Assembly: GCA_917880885.1 (NCBI GenBank)
Contig: OU862920.1
Coordinates: forward strand, 36,863,019-36,927,018
Reading direction: 5' to 3'
DNA length: 64,000 nucleotides
Source of the DNA: Limnephilus marmoratus
Lineage: Eukaryota; Arthropoda; Insecta; Trichoptera; Limnephilidae
A program made the position numbers and the translations under genes. Shown one piece after another: positions 1 to 10,137 of this stretch. The notes under the pieces are model-generated. The model was not told where the DNA came from. It did no database searches and saw nothing but the letters and a program-made list of their open reading frames with translations. Each line of letters opens with the position of its first letter. Position 1 is the stretch's first letter.

Positions 1-35
1 TTATACACTTTATTCAAATATAAAATATAACAAAC

Positions 36-163
36 CTATGATGATGACGATAATCTTCATGATGAATGAAGCTGTTCCTTCCGAAATAGGCTTTTTGTAT
101 AACGGCCTAATTAGATCTTCAAATATCACCCCAGTCATTGAATTCAGGCCCGTAGACATGGAG
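36..163 (-). CDS. SLC5-family symporter, internal exon f (last in window)
   Basis: The acceptor is TTTTACAG and the donor ATAG|GTTTGT; 128 bp. The first base completes the split serine of exon e. The peptide then reads SMSTGLNSMTGVIFEDL followed by IRPLYKKPISEGTAS and a hydrophobic start FIMKIIVIII. The run SSMSTGLNSM matches the SLC5 block 'SSLSTGLNSMAAVVLEDFY' and contains the conserved Na+-site serines. It leaves one base in phase 1, and the following exons (remaining helices and C-terminus) must lie below position 1. The match and phase agreement make this secure although the window edge is 35 bp away. Confidence 0.94.
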
Positions 164-284
164 CTGTAAAAAATAATACAGAATTTGTAATACGTAAAAG
201 TGGAAGAAACCTGCCTTCATTGGACTTACTAGCTGGTACCCGGCATGCGTTGCTATGCCATTTAATAAAGAAATTGTTTCTCCT

Positions 285-497
285 CCCTGCGTGTCCTTTC
301 CCGTTCGTCCCGTTTCCCTTCCGCCTCCCCTTCCTCTCTCGCGTTCCCACTCCGCCTCCCCCACCTTCCCTCTCCCCACTTCACTCTCCCCTTTCCCCCA
401 TCCCGTGAACCCCCTTCCCGATTTCCCCTCCCCCCTCCCTGGTTCCCCTACCCCGTCCTGCGAATCCCCTACCCGAGTTCCCTCCCCTTCCCATATT
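285..497 (+). repeat. Polypyrimidine (C/T) tract, about 210 bp
   Basis: The plus strand is almost only C and T, with runs such as CTTCCCTCTCCCC and occasional CGTTCCC interruptions. It is strongly strand-asymmetric. Read on the gene strand it is a purine tract about 120 bp upstream of the acceptor of exon f. The G/A- or C/T-only short frames here are meaningless. Confidence 0.85.
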
Positions 498-720
498 CCA
501 TACATTCATTCCCGGTACATTCAGTTTTAAAACAGCTCGCGTGACACCTATTGCAGTTTTTTTTGTACAAATTTCATAATGCCAGAACTCCCCAGTAGTT
601 TTATACAAACCTTGTCCTGACAATAAAGAACACACAAAAAAAAAATTATCCAATTTGGTGCAGTCGTTCGGAAGTTATGCGAGTACATTAATTTCGACGA
701 TTCATTTTTATTTGTATAGA

Positions 721-830
721 AGATAGAAGATAGATAGATAGATAGATTGATGGATAGAAGATAGATAGATAGATAGATTGATGGATAGAAGATAGATAGA
801 TAGATAGATTGATAGATAGAAGATAGATAC
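721..830 (+). repeat. GATA-rich minisatellite, 31-bp period
   Basis: Three copies of a 31-bp unit built from (GATA)n, GATTGATGGATAGAAG; the GATTG word recurs at 745, 776 and 807. A compound microsatellite. Confidence 0.9.
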
Positions 831-845
831 ATTTTGTTCAAAATA

Positions 846-1010
846 CGATGTTAATAGACGTACCTAACTTACTTTAACTAGTGATTACTGAGGTTACTAG
901 GCGCCAAAATTGTAGATCACATTTTGGTCTACGTTGGCTTTTTTATTTAGAAAATTAGTATACATTGTGTTACTCTGTTACCCAGCTGAGTAACACAATG
1001 TAATTTTTTT
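846..1010. repeat. Partial copy of a TIR repeat related to the 42.6 kb element
   Basis: Shares the stretch CTAACTTACTTTAACTAGTG and the CCAAAAT/ATTTTGGTCT words with the element at 42566-42965. Contains a hairpin at about 963-1001, CATTGTGTTACT paired with AGTAACACAATG. Confidence 0.5.
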
Positions 1011-1094
1011 GTTTATTTAAATAAATAAAAAAACTACTTAAACTATCACTGGAGCTCAATCCCCTTTTTTAATTAATATTATTATTTTTTATAT

Positions 1095-1348
1095 GAATCC
1101 CGCACAAGAGTCCCAACTGCCCCCATCCGCCTGAGACCATGGTATCCGCAATTGAGATTTGTTGTGAGGCTGATGGTAGTGGGAAAGGGAAAAAGATAGA
1201 GAAGAGAGGGTTGGGAAGTACCTGGCTATTCACATCGATTTACCAAACACGGCTAAAGTCATTTCAACAACGCTTCATTTCGAAATAGTGGTCTTACACT
1301 AGGGCGATACTGAGATATCTTCCACTCTGGAACATACGAGATCTTATA
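1095..1348 (-). mobile_element. SINE tail fragment (same family as 56788-57210)
   Basis: About 250 bp closely similar to the 3' two-thirds of the full SINE at 56788-57210 (shared words: CCGCACAAGAGTC, TTGTGAGGCTGA, GGGAAGTACCTGGCTATTCA, TCTTCCACTCTGGAACAT). No tRNA-like head is seen above 1348, so it is 5'-truncated. Confidence 0.75.
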
Positions 1349-1423
1349 TAAGATGATGATTTTATTGCATAAAAGATTCGGACAACCCCCGGATAAACCC
1401 CGGATAGCTAGTCGAGAGCCTTA

Positions 1424-1583
1424 GGGAACGTACCCATACTACGTGACCAACTTTTTGCAATTTTTAACCCCCCCCCCCCCCTTCGGTGACCAAAAACTTA
1501 AGCAACCAGCCACTCATTTGTACCAAGCGTGACATTTTGAAGACCCCCCCCCTAAACGTGTCACGTAGTATGGGTACGTTCCC
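1424..1583. mobile_element. MITE, 160 bp, TTA target duplication
   Basis: Terminal inverted repeats start GGGAACGTACCCATACTACG and end in the reverse complement. TTA lies on both sides (1421-1423, 1584-1586). The interior has a poly(C) run on both halves. A 3-bp TTA/TAA duplication is typical of the PIF/Harbinger group; no transposase is carried. Other copies: 57391-57564 and the longer 5070-5913. Confidence 0.88.
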
Positions 1584-2727
1584 TTACCGCTCTACCACGG
1601 ATATCGTCTACACGTCCACAATTACAGTTACAGTAAGTCACAGTAAGGTAAGTCACAGTACGGAGTTACAGTAAGTCAGGTAGGTCTCAACAAACTCTCT
1701 ATACATCTATGTATGTACCTACTCAGGCTTCCAATATATGTTTTTAAAATATTAACATGTACACATTTTATAGCTGCATGGTTTTTCCAAATAAAAATTG
1801 TACGCCGACAAAATATTGCTTCATTGAAAACATATTATAATATAAAATATGCTTAATGAACTGAAAACTCACAGAAGTTAAAGTGTCCGAGTGTCTGAAG
1901 TAAGGCGCATTTTTCCTTACTTCTGGAGAAATTAATAAAATATTTTTAATTGAAGAAATTGTTTCTTGAGCGTTTCCACACCGTGTAAAAGAGTCTAATT
2001 TTGGTGAGGCACAACGGAGCGACCAACTATTATTTTATTTATCAACTAAATTTGTTTATTCGAGTCTAGAATTTAATAATTTCGATTCCAATCTTTAATA
2101 CTGAAGGTTCTTCAACTCTGAAGTATAATGCAGTAATAGGTAAAATTTTAAAAGAAAAAGATAATCAGTCAGTTTGGTTGTCTATTTATTTTTCTTTTTC
2201 ACTTCTTCAATGTTTTGTTTTCTCATGGAATCGTAAAAAAAAAAATCGAATAAAAATTTAAAAAAATCGTAAAATCTAAAAAATCGGAAAGGTATTTTAT
2301 TTATTTTTTCTTAGGTTATGAAGACCTGTTTCAACTCGACCATTTTGTTGTTCCAGGTCCGTTCAATCCTGTCAAGATGGTAGCCGTGTTTGACAGTACA
2401 TTTTTATTTCGCAATAGCGCTGTTAAGTCGCTCACAGAACTACGAAAGGGACAACTGCAGCTCAGGCTGACATACGAGTAGCCAAAGAAAATCATTAAAT
2501 TCGAGGTTTTGTGTTTACCATTTTTCTACTCCAAGACTGGACCGATACTTTAGATATTTTTACCAACTGAATTAGAAGAAAATACTCTATGACTGTATGT
2601 TTTTTTTTTAATACATTGTCTAGTTTGTAAACTGAACGTCTGATGACGGTATTCAAATTAGGCAATTTTAACGATTTTTAGAAGGTCCTAACTCCGATAA
2701 GAAGTAATTTATCAAAAAAAAATATAA

Positions 2728-2897
2728 GTGTGCAGTTCACATGCGGTAAGTGAAACTTTCAGAAAATTGAAGAGTGGGGAGGCTACGCACAAAGAGGATA
2801 CCGATTATTCTATTCGATCATTCTCTCGCAGGTTAAATCCTATAGATATAGATATATGTGTTATGAGAAAAAAAAATTGACATTATTGACACATACA

Positions 2898-2929
<32 letters not shown>

Positions 2930-3068
2930 AAAAAAAATAAAAATAAATAAATAAATAAAAAATATAAATATAAATAAATAAAAAAAAAACAAAAAAATGA
3001 TAATAAAAAAAAAATAAATTGTTTCATCGAGTTTTAAATCACAACGGTGCTAAAGTAGTTTTCACTTC
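2728..3068 (+). repeat. Repeat family R, copy 1, with low-complexity insert
   Basis: A dispersed repeat of 220-300 bp whose left edge reads GCGGTAGAAGTGAAAC and right edge AAGTTTTCACTTC, so the ends are short inverted repeats. Internal words: CATTCTCTCGCAGG, TTTCATCGAGTTTCAAATC, CAACGGTGCTAAA. In this copy about 140 bp of A-rich (AAAT)n sequence (2898-3018) replaces the centre. Not recognised as a named family. Confidence 0.75.
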
Positions 3069-3659
3069 AAAAAGCAAAACGTACAGACACGTTAGTGGTC
3101 GATATCTACTCGTATATTATAATATTCAATGTTTGTCGTAGTGTCAAAATCCAGAGAGAAAATTAGGGAATACATTTGTATGGAGGAAACGCAGCCCTAT
3201 TTCCTCATAAGATGCTTCTTTCATAATGAAGATACTTGTCGTTGCTTCAGCAGCGTCCCGGGGAAGAAATATTGTTTCTTACTCAGATTACCCGCTCGAG
3301 CGGAAGCCTCGTTATCCAAGTGCTGTGATGATGAAACTTCTCGATATATTGATGTCTAAGTGCAAACTGGTATCTACCAACATGCACAACTAAATACACT
3401 TTAAAAAACTCATTGAATTTTTATTTAACAGTTATATTAATCATCTTCATAAAGCTTTATTCGTGCAATAATTTATATGCATTTTTAGTCTCAACACTTT
3501 CCTAATCGAATAACCAACATATCATAAATATGATGAAACTAGGTACAGGACTTTTGTCTTACTTATCAATCTCCGAAGCTTTGTATGGAAATTACGTTGT
3601 GATCTGAATCACAACTGCGTTGATCTACAAAATTTACAAAAAAAAAGCAAATTTAAATT

Positions 3660-4096
3660 TGAGAGGGGATATGGGCACCATCGCCCCCGGAAACCATTTA
3701 ATTGACAACCAACACCTCTGCTAAGCAGGGGTGCCCGGGTTCAGGGGGTGAGGTTTGTTCGGGTCTTGGCAGCGGATAAGCATGGCAGGCCGGATCGGGA
3801 GATAATGTTTGAGGGAATTTCTTTCACTTCTCCAGCCGTACTCTCTCGGAACATCGCCTTCTACACACCTTCGACACACTTCTAGTCGTTTTATTATATA
3901 CCCCAAATATTCTTTTCTTCCCAGAACTTTCCTCCTTCCTTTCCTAAAAAATACCTTCCACACAGCATCTCCAAAGGTGACATAGACCAAAGTGACCTCT
4001 GAATTCATTCTTTTTTTTTTCATTAGCTCCAAATAGAAGGCTCTGAGGAAAACAATTCCCCTCTGGGCCTCCTGTGTGGAGCTAATATAAAAAAAA
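3660..4096 (+). mobile_element. SINE family B, copy 1
   Basis: About 300-430 bp repeat with a 5' part containing a B-box-like GCCCGGGTTCA, a T/C-rich middle, and a conserved 3' end CTCCTGTGTGGAGCTCATGT plus poly(A). The 3' end matches the end of the CR1-type LINE at 60660. Copies: 4141, 9320, 9782, 15583, 43190 (partial), 57708. Short frames across it (for example on the minus strand) are spurious. Confidence 0.75.
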
Positions 4097-4140
4097 TAAT
4101 GTATCTAGAGGTCACTTGGGAGGCGGGAATGGGGAGGTTC

Positions 4141-4432
4141 AATTTGGGAGGCGGGAATGGGTACCGCCGCCCCGGGAACCTTTATTTAATAACCAACACC
4201 TCTGCCATAGGTCACCCCAAGTGGTTCGCTACGTTTGATGATTTAGCAGGGGTGCCCGGGTTCACGGGATGAGGTTTGTCTAGGTCTTGGAGGCGGATGA
4301 CCAGGACAAACTGAACCCCATATTCCTACCCACCCCTTAAACCCTCTTCCTTCCCAGAACTCTCCTCTCCTTCCTTTCTCCTCTTTTCCTCAGGGCCTCC
4401 TGTGTGGAGCTCATGTAAAAAAAAAAAAAAAA
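4141..4432 (+). mobile_element. SINE family B, copy 2, with poly(A)
   Basis: A shorter copy just downstream of copy 1 in the same orientation, ending TGTGTGGAGCTCATGT followed by 15 or more A. The tail marks it as a retroposed copy. The word TTGGGAGGCGGGAATGG occurs twice at its left edge (from about 4115 and 4143). Confidence 0.8.
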
Positions 4433-4903
4433 CTGTCGGGAAGATATCGCAAAAATAAGTTTTATATTAACTGTTATCTTTGAATAAAATGAATCCTTTG
4501 AATTATTGAAAGTGTGTATACATATACTCACGTAGGGTCACGATACTCAGTATAGGGTCACGATGCGAGGCGTGGACTTTGAGAGCAAGCTTCACGAACA
4601 AGATTGAAGCTTTAGAAAAGCGGCTGTACAATGGAATGGACTATGAACAAGCGGGTCACAAAGAAGCAGGTGCCAAGGAAACTCTTCAAGGAGAGGGGGA
4701 AGAAAATAAAGTAGCTTTATTCACCTGCTGGGAGGCGAGCGTACGAGTCTCATGACGTGTGGATGCTTCGACCAAGTATACACGTCAATGCGTGAATGTG
4801 TCTCTACGAGGTGGAAGATATCCGAGTCAATCGTACATGGCAGCTTTACCCCGTGTCGTGCATTTACGGGGCGATTTTGTCGCCGCTAACTTAATAACCA
4901 ATA

Positions 4904-4949
4904 CTACAGTCCTCCTCAGAACAGGAATTTCTAGTGAGGAGAACTGTGG
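4904..4949 (+). repeat. Conserved hairpin motif, copy 1
   Basis: CTACAGTCCTCCTCAGAAC ... TGAGGAGAACTGTG forms a stem (CTCCTCA with TGAGGAG, extended by ACAG/CTGT). Nearly the same 45 bases occur at 32866-32910 although the flanks differ. Confidence 0.6.
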
Positions 4950-5069
4950 ATATAAAGACCTTTAATTATACTTAATAATCCAACCCGTCATGATAAATGT
5001 ATCTTATAAAGTCATTTTTCTTAAAATCGCTTCGTGTGATATACATTGTTTCTAGCTACGAGTGACTTA

Positions 5070-5913
5070 GGGAACGTACCCATACTACGTGACCTGTTCA
5101 GGGGGGGGGGGTCATCAAAATACCACGCTTGGTCACAACGGGGGGGGGGGGGGCTTAGGTTTTTATCACGTAGTCAATCTAGAAATCTCGCGTTTTTTTT
5201 CGAGCTACGAGGGGAGGTTTTTAAGTTCGCGGAATGGGAAGGTAAGCGATTAATGGGAGTACCGCTGAATTAGGTACTAATTGAACAATTAATTTTTAGG
5301 ATAAACACCGGGTTTTATCGTAATTAGGTCATAAGTCTTTGAGCTATCGTCGACCAAACACTTCAATCGGGAAGAAATTGTGAAATGTGGAGAAAATTGA
5401 GTTCCGCGCTGTTATAAATAAAGTTCCTTTAAGTTAATTTAAAGATCGGAAAAATGTATTAGGGTAGTAGGTGAATATGTTGAAAAAGAAAAATAATTTT
5501 GGTTTTTATTTCCACTCCTTAATTCAAATAAGTGAAAAAGTTCAGGGAACGTGTTTGTTGAAGATGATTGAGATGAAAAATGTTTATAAAAATAACAAGA
5601 CTTTCGTTTCCGTAAATTACGTTCCGGTTTCAATATATTTTGACATAAGTTTTATCTTGATAATATTTTTTCCACTTGTAATGCATGCACTCTTACTGTC
5701 ACGCAGCAAGCGCCGTATTATTAAAGACAAATATAAGCCAAATAATGCATTTTTTATTTTTTGTTAGCAAAAAATGATTCGAAACCATATTTATGAAATA
5801 CTACGTGAAAACTGTGGGGGGGGGGGTCTTGGAATATACTACACGTGGTCACCGGGGAAGGGGGGGGGGTAAAAAATTGCAAAAAGTGTGTCACGTAGTA
5901 TGGGTACGTTACT
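5070..5913. mobile_element. Long relative of the TTA-target MITE, 844 bp
   Basis: Left terminus GGGAACGTACCCATACTACG at 5070 and right terminus CACGTAGTATGGGTACGTT near 5913, with TTA at 5067-5069 and 5914-5916. Both ends carry poly(G) blocks like the 160-bp copies, while 600 bp of unrelated AT-rich sequence lies between. It could be a longer parental form or a short MITE with an insertion. The 98-codon frame at 5471-5767 inside it has no recognisable domain. Confidence 0.65.
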
Positions 5914-6000
5914 TTATCTAGAAGCCATTAGTAGCTAGTTAAAAAAAGTTTAAAAATGTTATATTTGAATATGTTCAATTCTATTCGCGGATACATGACG

Positions 6001-6230
6001 GCCCCCTAGCATGGTCGATCGATATAGGTTTTATCGAAAATGTCGGTAACTTTTCTTCGTTCCCGAGCACGACTGCAGGCCGCTAACGAACAAACAATAG
6101 TTTACAATGTTTTTAATTTATTTGACGTGAACTTTTATTTTTTCGTTAGCGGCCTGCAGTCGTACTCGGGAGCGATGACAAGTTACCGACATTTTCGATA
6201 AAACCTATATCGATAGACCATGCTAGGGGC
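6001..6230. mobile_element. Fold-back element, near-perfect palindrome of 230 bp
   Basis: Left half starts CCCCTAGCATGGTC and includes ATAGGTTTTATCGAAAATG and GCAGGCCGCTAACG. The right half is the reverse complement, ending GACCATGCTAGGGG. The whole could fold into one hairpin with a loop of about 50 bp. Confidence 0.85.
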
Positions 6231-6241
6231 CCTGGGTATCT

Positions 6242-6432
6242 AGGATGGTGATCGATATAGGTTTTATCGAAAATGTCGGTAACTTGTCATCGCTCCCGAG
6301 CACAACTGCAGGCCGCTAACAAAGAAATAACACTTCACGTCAAATAAATCAGGAACCCTTAGTCGTTGTGAACTGTTTTTTTTTCGTTAGCGGCCTGCAG
6401 TCGTGCTCGGGAGCGATGACAGGTTAAATAAT
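6242..6432. mobile_element. Second, truncated copy of the fold-back element
   Basis: Starts about 12 bp after the first copy with the same ATAGGTTTTATCGAAAATG block and reads through GCAGGCCGCTAAC into its inverted partner GCGGCCTGCAGTCGTGCTCG, but lacks the outer right terminus. Degenerate relatives end near 6720 (GTGCTAGGGGGCTTGG) and at 45480-45715. Confidence 0.75.
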
Positions 6433-7436
6433 ATTAAACCAAATAAATATTATTATACTACTTTTCAACTTTTGTAACATAATGTTTTTTATTGGTTAAT
6501 ACACTCAAATGAAATATTCAAACTGTTCTCCTGAAAAAGGAGTTTTTTTTAAATTGTGCCATTGTTATCCCCCGCGTGGGATGTGTTCTTAATATATTCG
6601 ACGTCAACTATTGTTTGTACTTTAGCGATCTGCAGTTGACCTAGGAAACAATGAGAAGTTACTATCAATCCTATATAACTAAAGTTAACCCATCAATCCC
6701 TAAAGACCGTGCTAGGGGGCTTGGTCGCCGCTGGTCTTGGTCTTTTTTGTCGCCTCATCTGACATCGCTATTAGCTATTCTCCCTTTTAAAATTGTTGTC
6801 AGTTGAATGTGTTAGGTTAGTTTGGGTTGAAGATGTTTTGAGTTGGCTTATTTGATTTGGTTTTTAATTAACGTATTTTATTTACTTATGAACCAAATTA
6901 AAATAAGCAAGTGAAACTTATAAAAATTTAAAATATTTATTGTTAAGAATACAGAACGATATATTTTACGATAAATTTGTACTATATATTTTACATGCGT
7001 AATACTGCACAGTTCCAATAACTCTGTATTAGGAATTAGGGGCTGAAAGAAGTGACTACCACTCGAGCGAAACTGTAGCGGCAACTCAACTAAATGTAAC
7101 CTAGGCACTAACGGCCGTTGTTTCCAGTTCTACTGATCATTTGTTGAGTCCAAATTTTGGCTCATTACTCCTCAAATGCTCATCCAAACGCAACTCTCTG
7201 ACCAACAGGGAGTCGAGAGTTACTAAACAAATCGCTATACCGATCGGAGACTCGATCGGGAACAACGCTGGATTGGATAGGGAACAACGATCGGGAAAAC
7301 AAAGGAAAAGTTGGGAACAACAGCCGTAACTCACACCTTGTGACGTGTGGACATTTTGGATATCACAAAGCAAGAGGCAGCCGTACGAGGCAGCCAGAAA
7401 AGGTATTTATTTATTATAATTAGTCACAAATAATTT

Positions 7437-8190
7437 CAATTATTATAAATAATAATTATTAGCCTGAAATACTCATCTACAATTGAAAAAATCTCCCGAC
7501 AAAAGATACATGCCGCCGACGCGACGGGACTCGAACTCGCGCCCTTCTGACTTCCGGTCAAATGCTCTGTCCACTGAGCTACGTCGGCTTATCTCCTGCC
7601 CGCCAAATAATTCAATATATACTAGTGCTTCATACAACAATTACTGGTTACTACATTTTTCCACATACAAACAACCAACCATATTTTTATATGGGAAAGA
7701 CAATGTAAATGCTAAATCTCCTACTAGATGGCGTCGAGACAAAGTATGTCTACATTTTTTTGGTGAAATTCTTTAACTAGTCAGATATTAATTAATATTT
7801 TTGAATTGATAAATTAATTTTTAAGACAAGATTTTTTATGCATAGCACAAAGGGTGACAATGATTATAAGTAATAATTATTAGCCTGAAACACTCATCTA
7901 CAACTGAAAAAATCTCGCGAGAAAAGATACATAGTAGGTGTAGGTGGAAAAATGTAATAAACAGTAATTGTTGAATGAAACACTAGTATTTATTGAATTA
8001 TTTGGCGGGCAGGAGATAAGCCGACGTAGCTCAGTGGACAGAGCATTTGACCGGAAATCCTCGGGAGATTTTTTCAATTGTAGATGAGTGTTTCAGGCTA
8101 ATATGTATTACTTTTAATAATTGTTGCCCTTTGTGTTGTGCATAAAAAAATCTTATCTTAAACATTAGTTTATCAATTAAAAAATAACAA
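7437..8190. mobile_element. tRNA-derived SINE cluster in inverted arrangement
   Basis: A tRNA-like head is on the minus strand at about 7510-7590 (GCCGACGTAGCTCAGTGGAC ... GAGTTCGAGTCCC; the 7-bp acceptor stem GCCGACG/CGTCGGC is intact). A second head on the plus strand is at about 8020-8060. The blocks TTATTAGCCTGAAACACTC and ACAAAGGGTGACAATG/TTGCCCTTTGTG at 7804-7935 are the inverted copy of 8052-8190. The T-stem is imperfect and position 33 is not T, so neither head looks like a working tRNA. Confidence 0.75.
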
Positions 8191-8547
8191 ATGATTTCAT
8201 ACATATGAACCCTTTGAATGTTAAAGTATTTATTTGCTTGCTGGGAATTCCTCACCCGTCATCAACGTGCTGTCTGGAGTGCAAACGCCAAGGAGCAAGC
8301 AGTAAGTTCTATATACCGAAATTGCACGTTACCGTAGTAGTGAAAGATGTTGAACGTGGTAGGAGCATAGCTGAAAAACATTCAACCAATCGGGGAGATA
8401 TTTGTCAATAATCTCTATTCTAAGTTAGGTTTAGTTATGTTAGGTTAGGTGTGTAGTTGATTTGTTCCTTTTATTCACTTATGTTCAATGCTCTGTTTTG
8501 TCACGCAACTGCCTTTGTCACATCATCATCATTGCTATGATTCCTAC

Positions 8548-8766
8548 CTGAGAGCAGCGCTGAAGACGCCGCTGACGAATATGCCCGGCAGGCCGGGGAT
8601 CTGGCCGGCTATCTCCATAACGAAGTAGGGCAACAGCTGGTCGCTCTTGCTGATGGCGCCGTTCTTCAACGGGTCACAGTTGTGGAAGGTCGCGTAGATC
8701 ACCAACCCGGTGTAGCAGCACATGGAAACGATGGATGCTATGCCCACGGCCAGGATGCCGATCGTT
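8548..8766 (-). CDS. SLC5-family symporter, internal exon e
   Basis: The acceptor is GGTTACAG and the donor AG|GTAGGA; 219 bp, 18.2 kb away from exon d. The two bases of exon d plus its first base give Ile, then TIGILAVGIASIVSMCCYTG, LVIYATFHNCDPLKNG, then a loop ISKSDQLLPYFVM and GLPGIFVSGVFSAAL. This covers two membrane helices and the loop that carries the conserved NCDP and DQLLP motifs. The exon ends inside the codon for the first of two adjacent serines. By comparison with the bacterial symporter vSGLT these serines correspond to the Na+-site pair, split here by the intron. Confidence 0.95.
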
Positions 8767-8807
8767 CTGTAACCATAAAACGTAATCATCGGATAATAAA
8801 AAAACAT

Positions 8808-9022
8808 AGTGTGCAATTCTCACGCGGTAGAAGTGAAACCTTCAGAAAACTAAAATAGACAAGAGTGGGGAGACTACGAAGCACAGCACAAAGATTAGAC
8901 TATATCATTCTCTCGCAGGCTAAATCCCATAGATGTATTTGTTTGTCTCTTTTTAGTGTCGCTATTTTTCGTTTCATCGAGTTTCAAATCTCAACGGTGC
9001 TAAATAAGTTTTCACTTCAATA
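8808..9022 (+). repeat. Repeat family R, copy 2
   Basis: Nearly complete 215-bp copy: GTGTGCAATTCTCACGCGG at the left, CTCAACGGTGCTAAATAAG and TTTTCACTTCAA at the right. Lies 40 bp upstream of SLC5 exon e. Confidence 0.85.
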
Positions 9023-9319
9023 AATGTATATATTATATAGGTGTGATAATGTATAAAACTACGCTCGATTGGGAGTTTCACAGAACATAGCTAAATTAAT
9101 AAACGTAAAAGGTGTACATGTCACGTTTCAATAATAATTCTGTTACAGTCATGCAAATAGACTTTTTAGTTTGAACAAATATATGTGTTAATGAAATTCC
9201 GCCAGGAGATTATATTTCAAAATTAAAATTAAATCGAAGATTTTTGTTTCAGCTCCAAATCACTGAAATAAATTGTAATACATCTCTGCCACTCAAAAAT
9301 TGAAATACAACAATTCTAC

Positions 9320-9655
9320 TTTTTTTTTACATGAGCTCCACACAGGAGGCCCTGAGGAAAATAATTTCCCTCAGGGCCTATGTCATCTTTGGGGATGCTG
9401 TGTGGAGGGTTTTTTAAGGAAAGGAAGGAGAGGAGAGATCTGGGAAGGAAAAGGGTTTAAGGGATGGGTAGGAATCTGGGGTTCAGTGTGTCTTGGTCAT
9501 CCGCCTCCAAGACCTAGACAAATCTCACCCCATGAACCCGGGCACCCCTGCTAAATCACCAAACGTAGCGAATCACTTGGAGTGACCTATGGCAGAGGTG
9601 TTGGTTATCCAACAAAAGGTTCCCGGGGCGGCGGTACCCATTCCGCCTTCCAAAT
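9320..9655 (-). mobile_element. SINE family B, copy 3
   Basis: Minus-strand copy with T-run (poly(A) on the minus strand) at 9320-9328, then the conserved CTCCACACAGGAGGCC end. The long plus-strand frame here is antisense to the repeat. Forms a divergent pair with copy 4. Confidence 0.82.
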
Positions 9656-9781
9656 TGATATTAATTATATTTACTTTACAAATGACTATTTAATTATATT
9701 TTTTATTGCATGTAGTATATGTATTTTGTGGTATACCATTTCTATTTTTTTTTATTATTATGTCTTTTATCGTACATTTAA

Positions 9782-10137
9782 TGGGTTCGTGAGATGAGGT
9801 TTGTTTAGGTCTTGGTGGTGGATACGTTTGCCCAACCACTGTGTGGCGGGCTAGATCGGAGGAGACTGATTGAGGGAGGCCTTTTGACCTCTCCAGCCGG
9901 ATTCTCCCGACCCTTCGCCTTGCACCGCAGTGTGAGGAATAGATTCATCATAGTCCGTCACTCCTGGACACACTGACCCCCAGATTCCTACCCACCCCTC
10001 ATACCCTTTTCCTTCCCATATCTTCTTCTCCTTCCCTTCCCTTAAAAAACCCTCCACACAGCATCCTCAAAGATGACATAGGCCCCTAGAGAAATGGTTT
10101 TCCTCGGTGCCTCCTGTGTGGAGTTAATGTAAAAAAT
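9782..10137 (+). mobile_element. SINE family B, copy 4
   Basis: Plus-strand copy ending CCTCCTGTGTGGAGTTAATG followed by an A-rich tail. Confidence 0.8.

Larger units (their letters stand above)
164..8547 (-). other. Intron between SLC5 exons e and f (8.4 kb)
   Basis: Contents are listed separately: polypyrimidine tract, GATA minisatellite, MITEs, SINEs, palindromic elements and tRNA-SINE arrays. I see nothing recognisable in 1590-2700, 3070-3655, 4435-4560, 6435-6595, 6725-7430 or 8195-8540 beyond AT-rich sequence and GTTAGGTT-like motifs near 6810 and 8425. Confidence 0.85.

Noticed and set aside
2833..3027. Frame of F, L and Y residues
   Set aside because: A translation of the A-rich low-complexity insert.
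3129..3359. 76-codon cysteine-containing frame
   Set aside because: No family resemblance and no supporting splice sites.
4575..4965. Open stretch with EALEKRLYNGMDYEQAG-like sequence, compared with RTE-type reverse transcriptase
   Set aside because: Only a few residues fit (DYEQAG) and the rest does not; too little to call.
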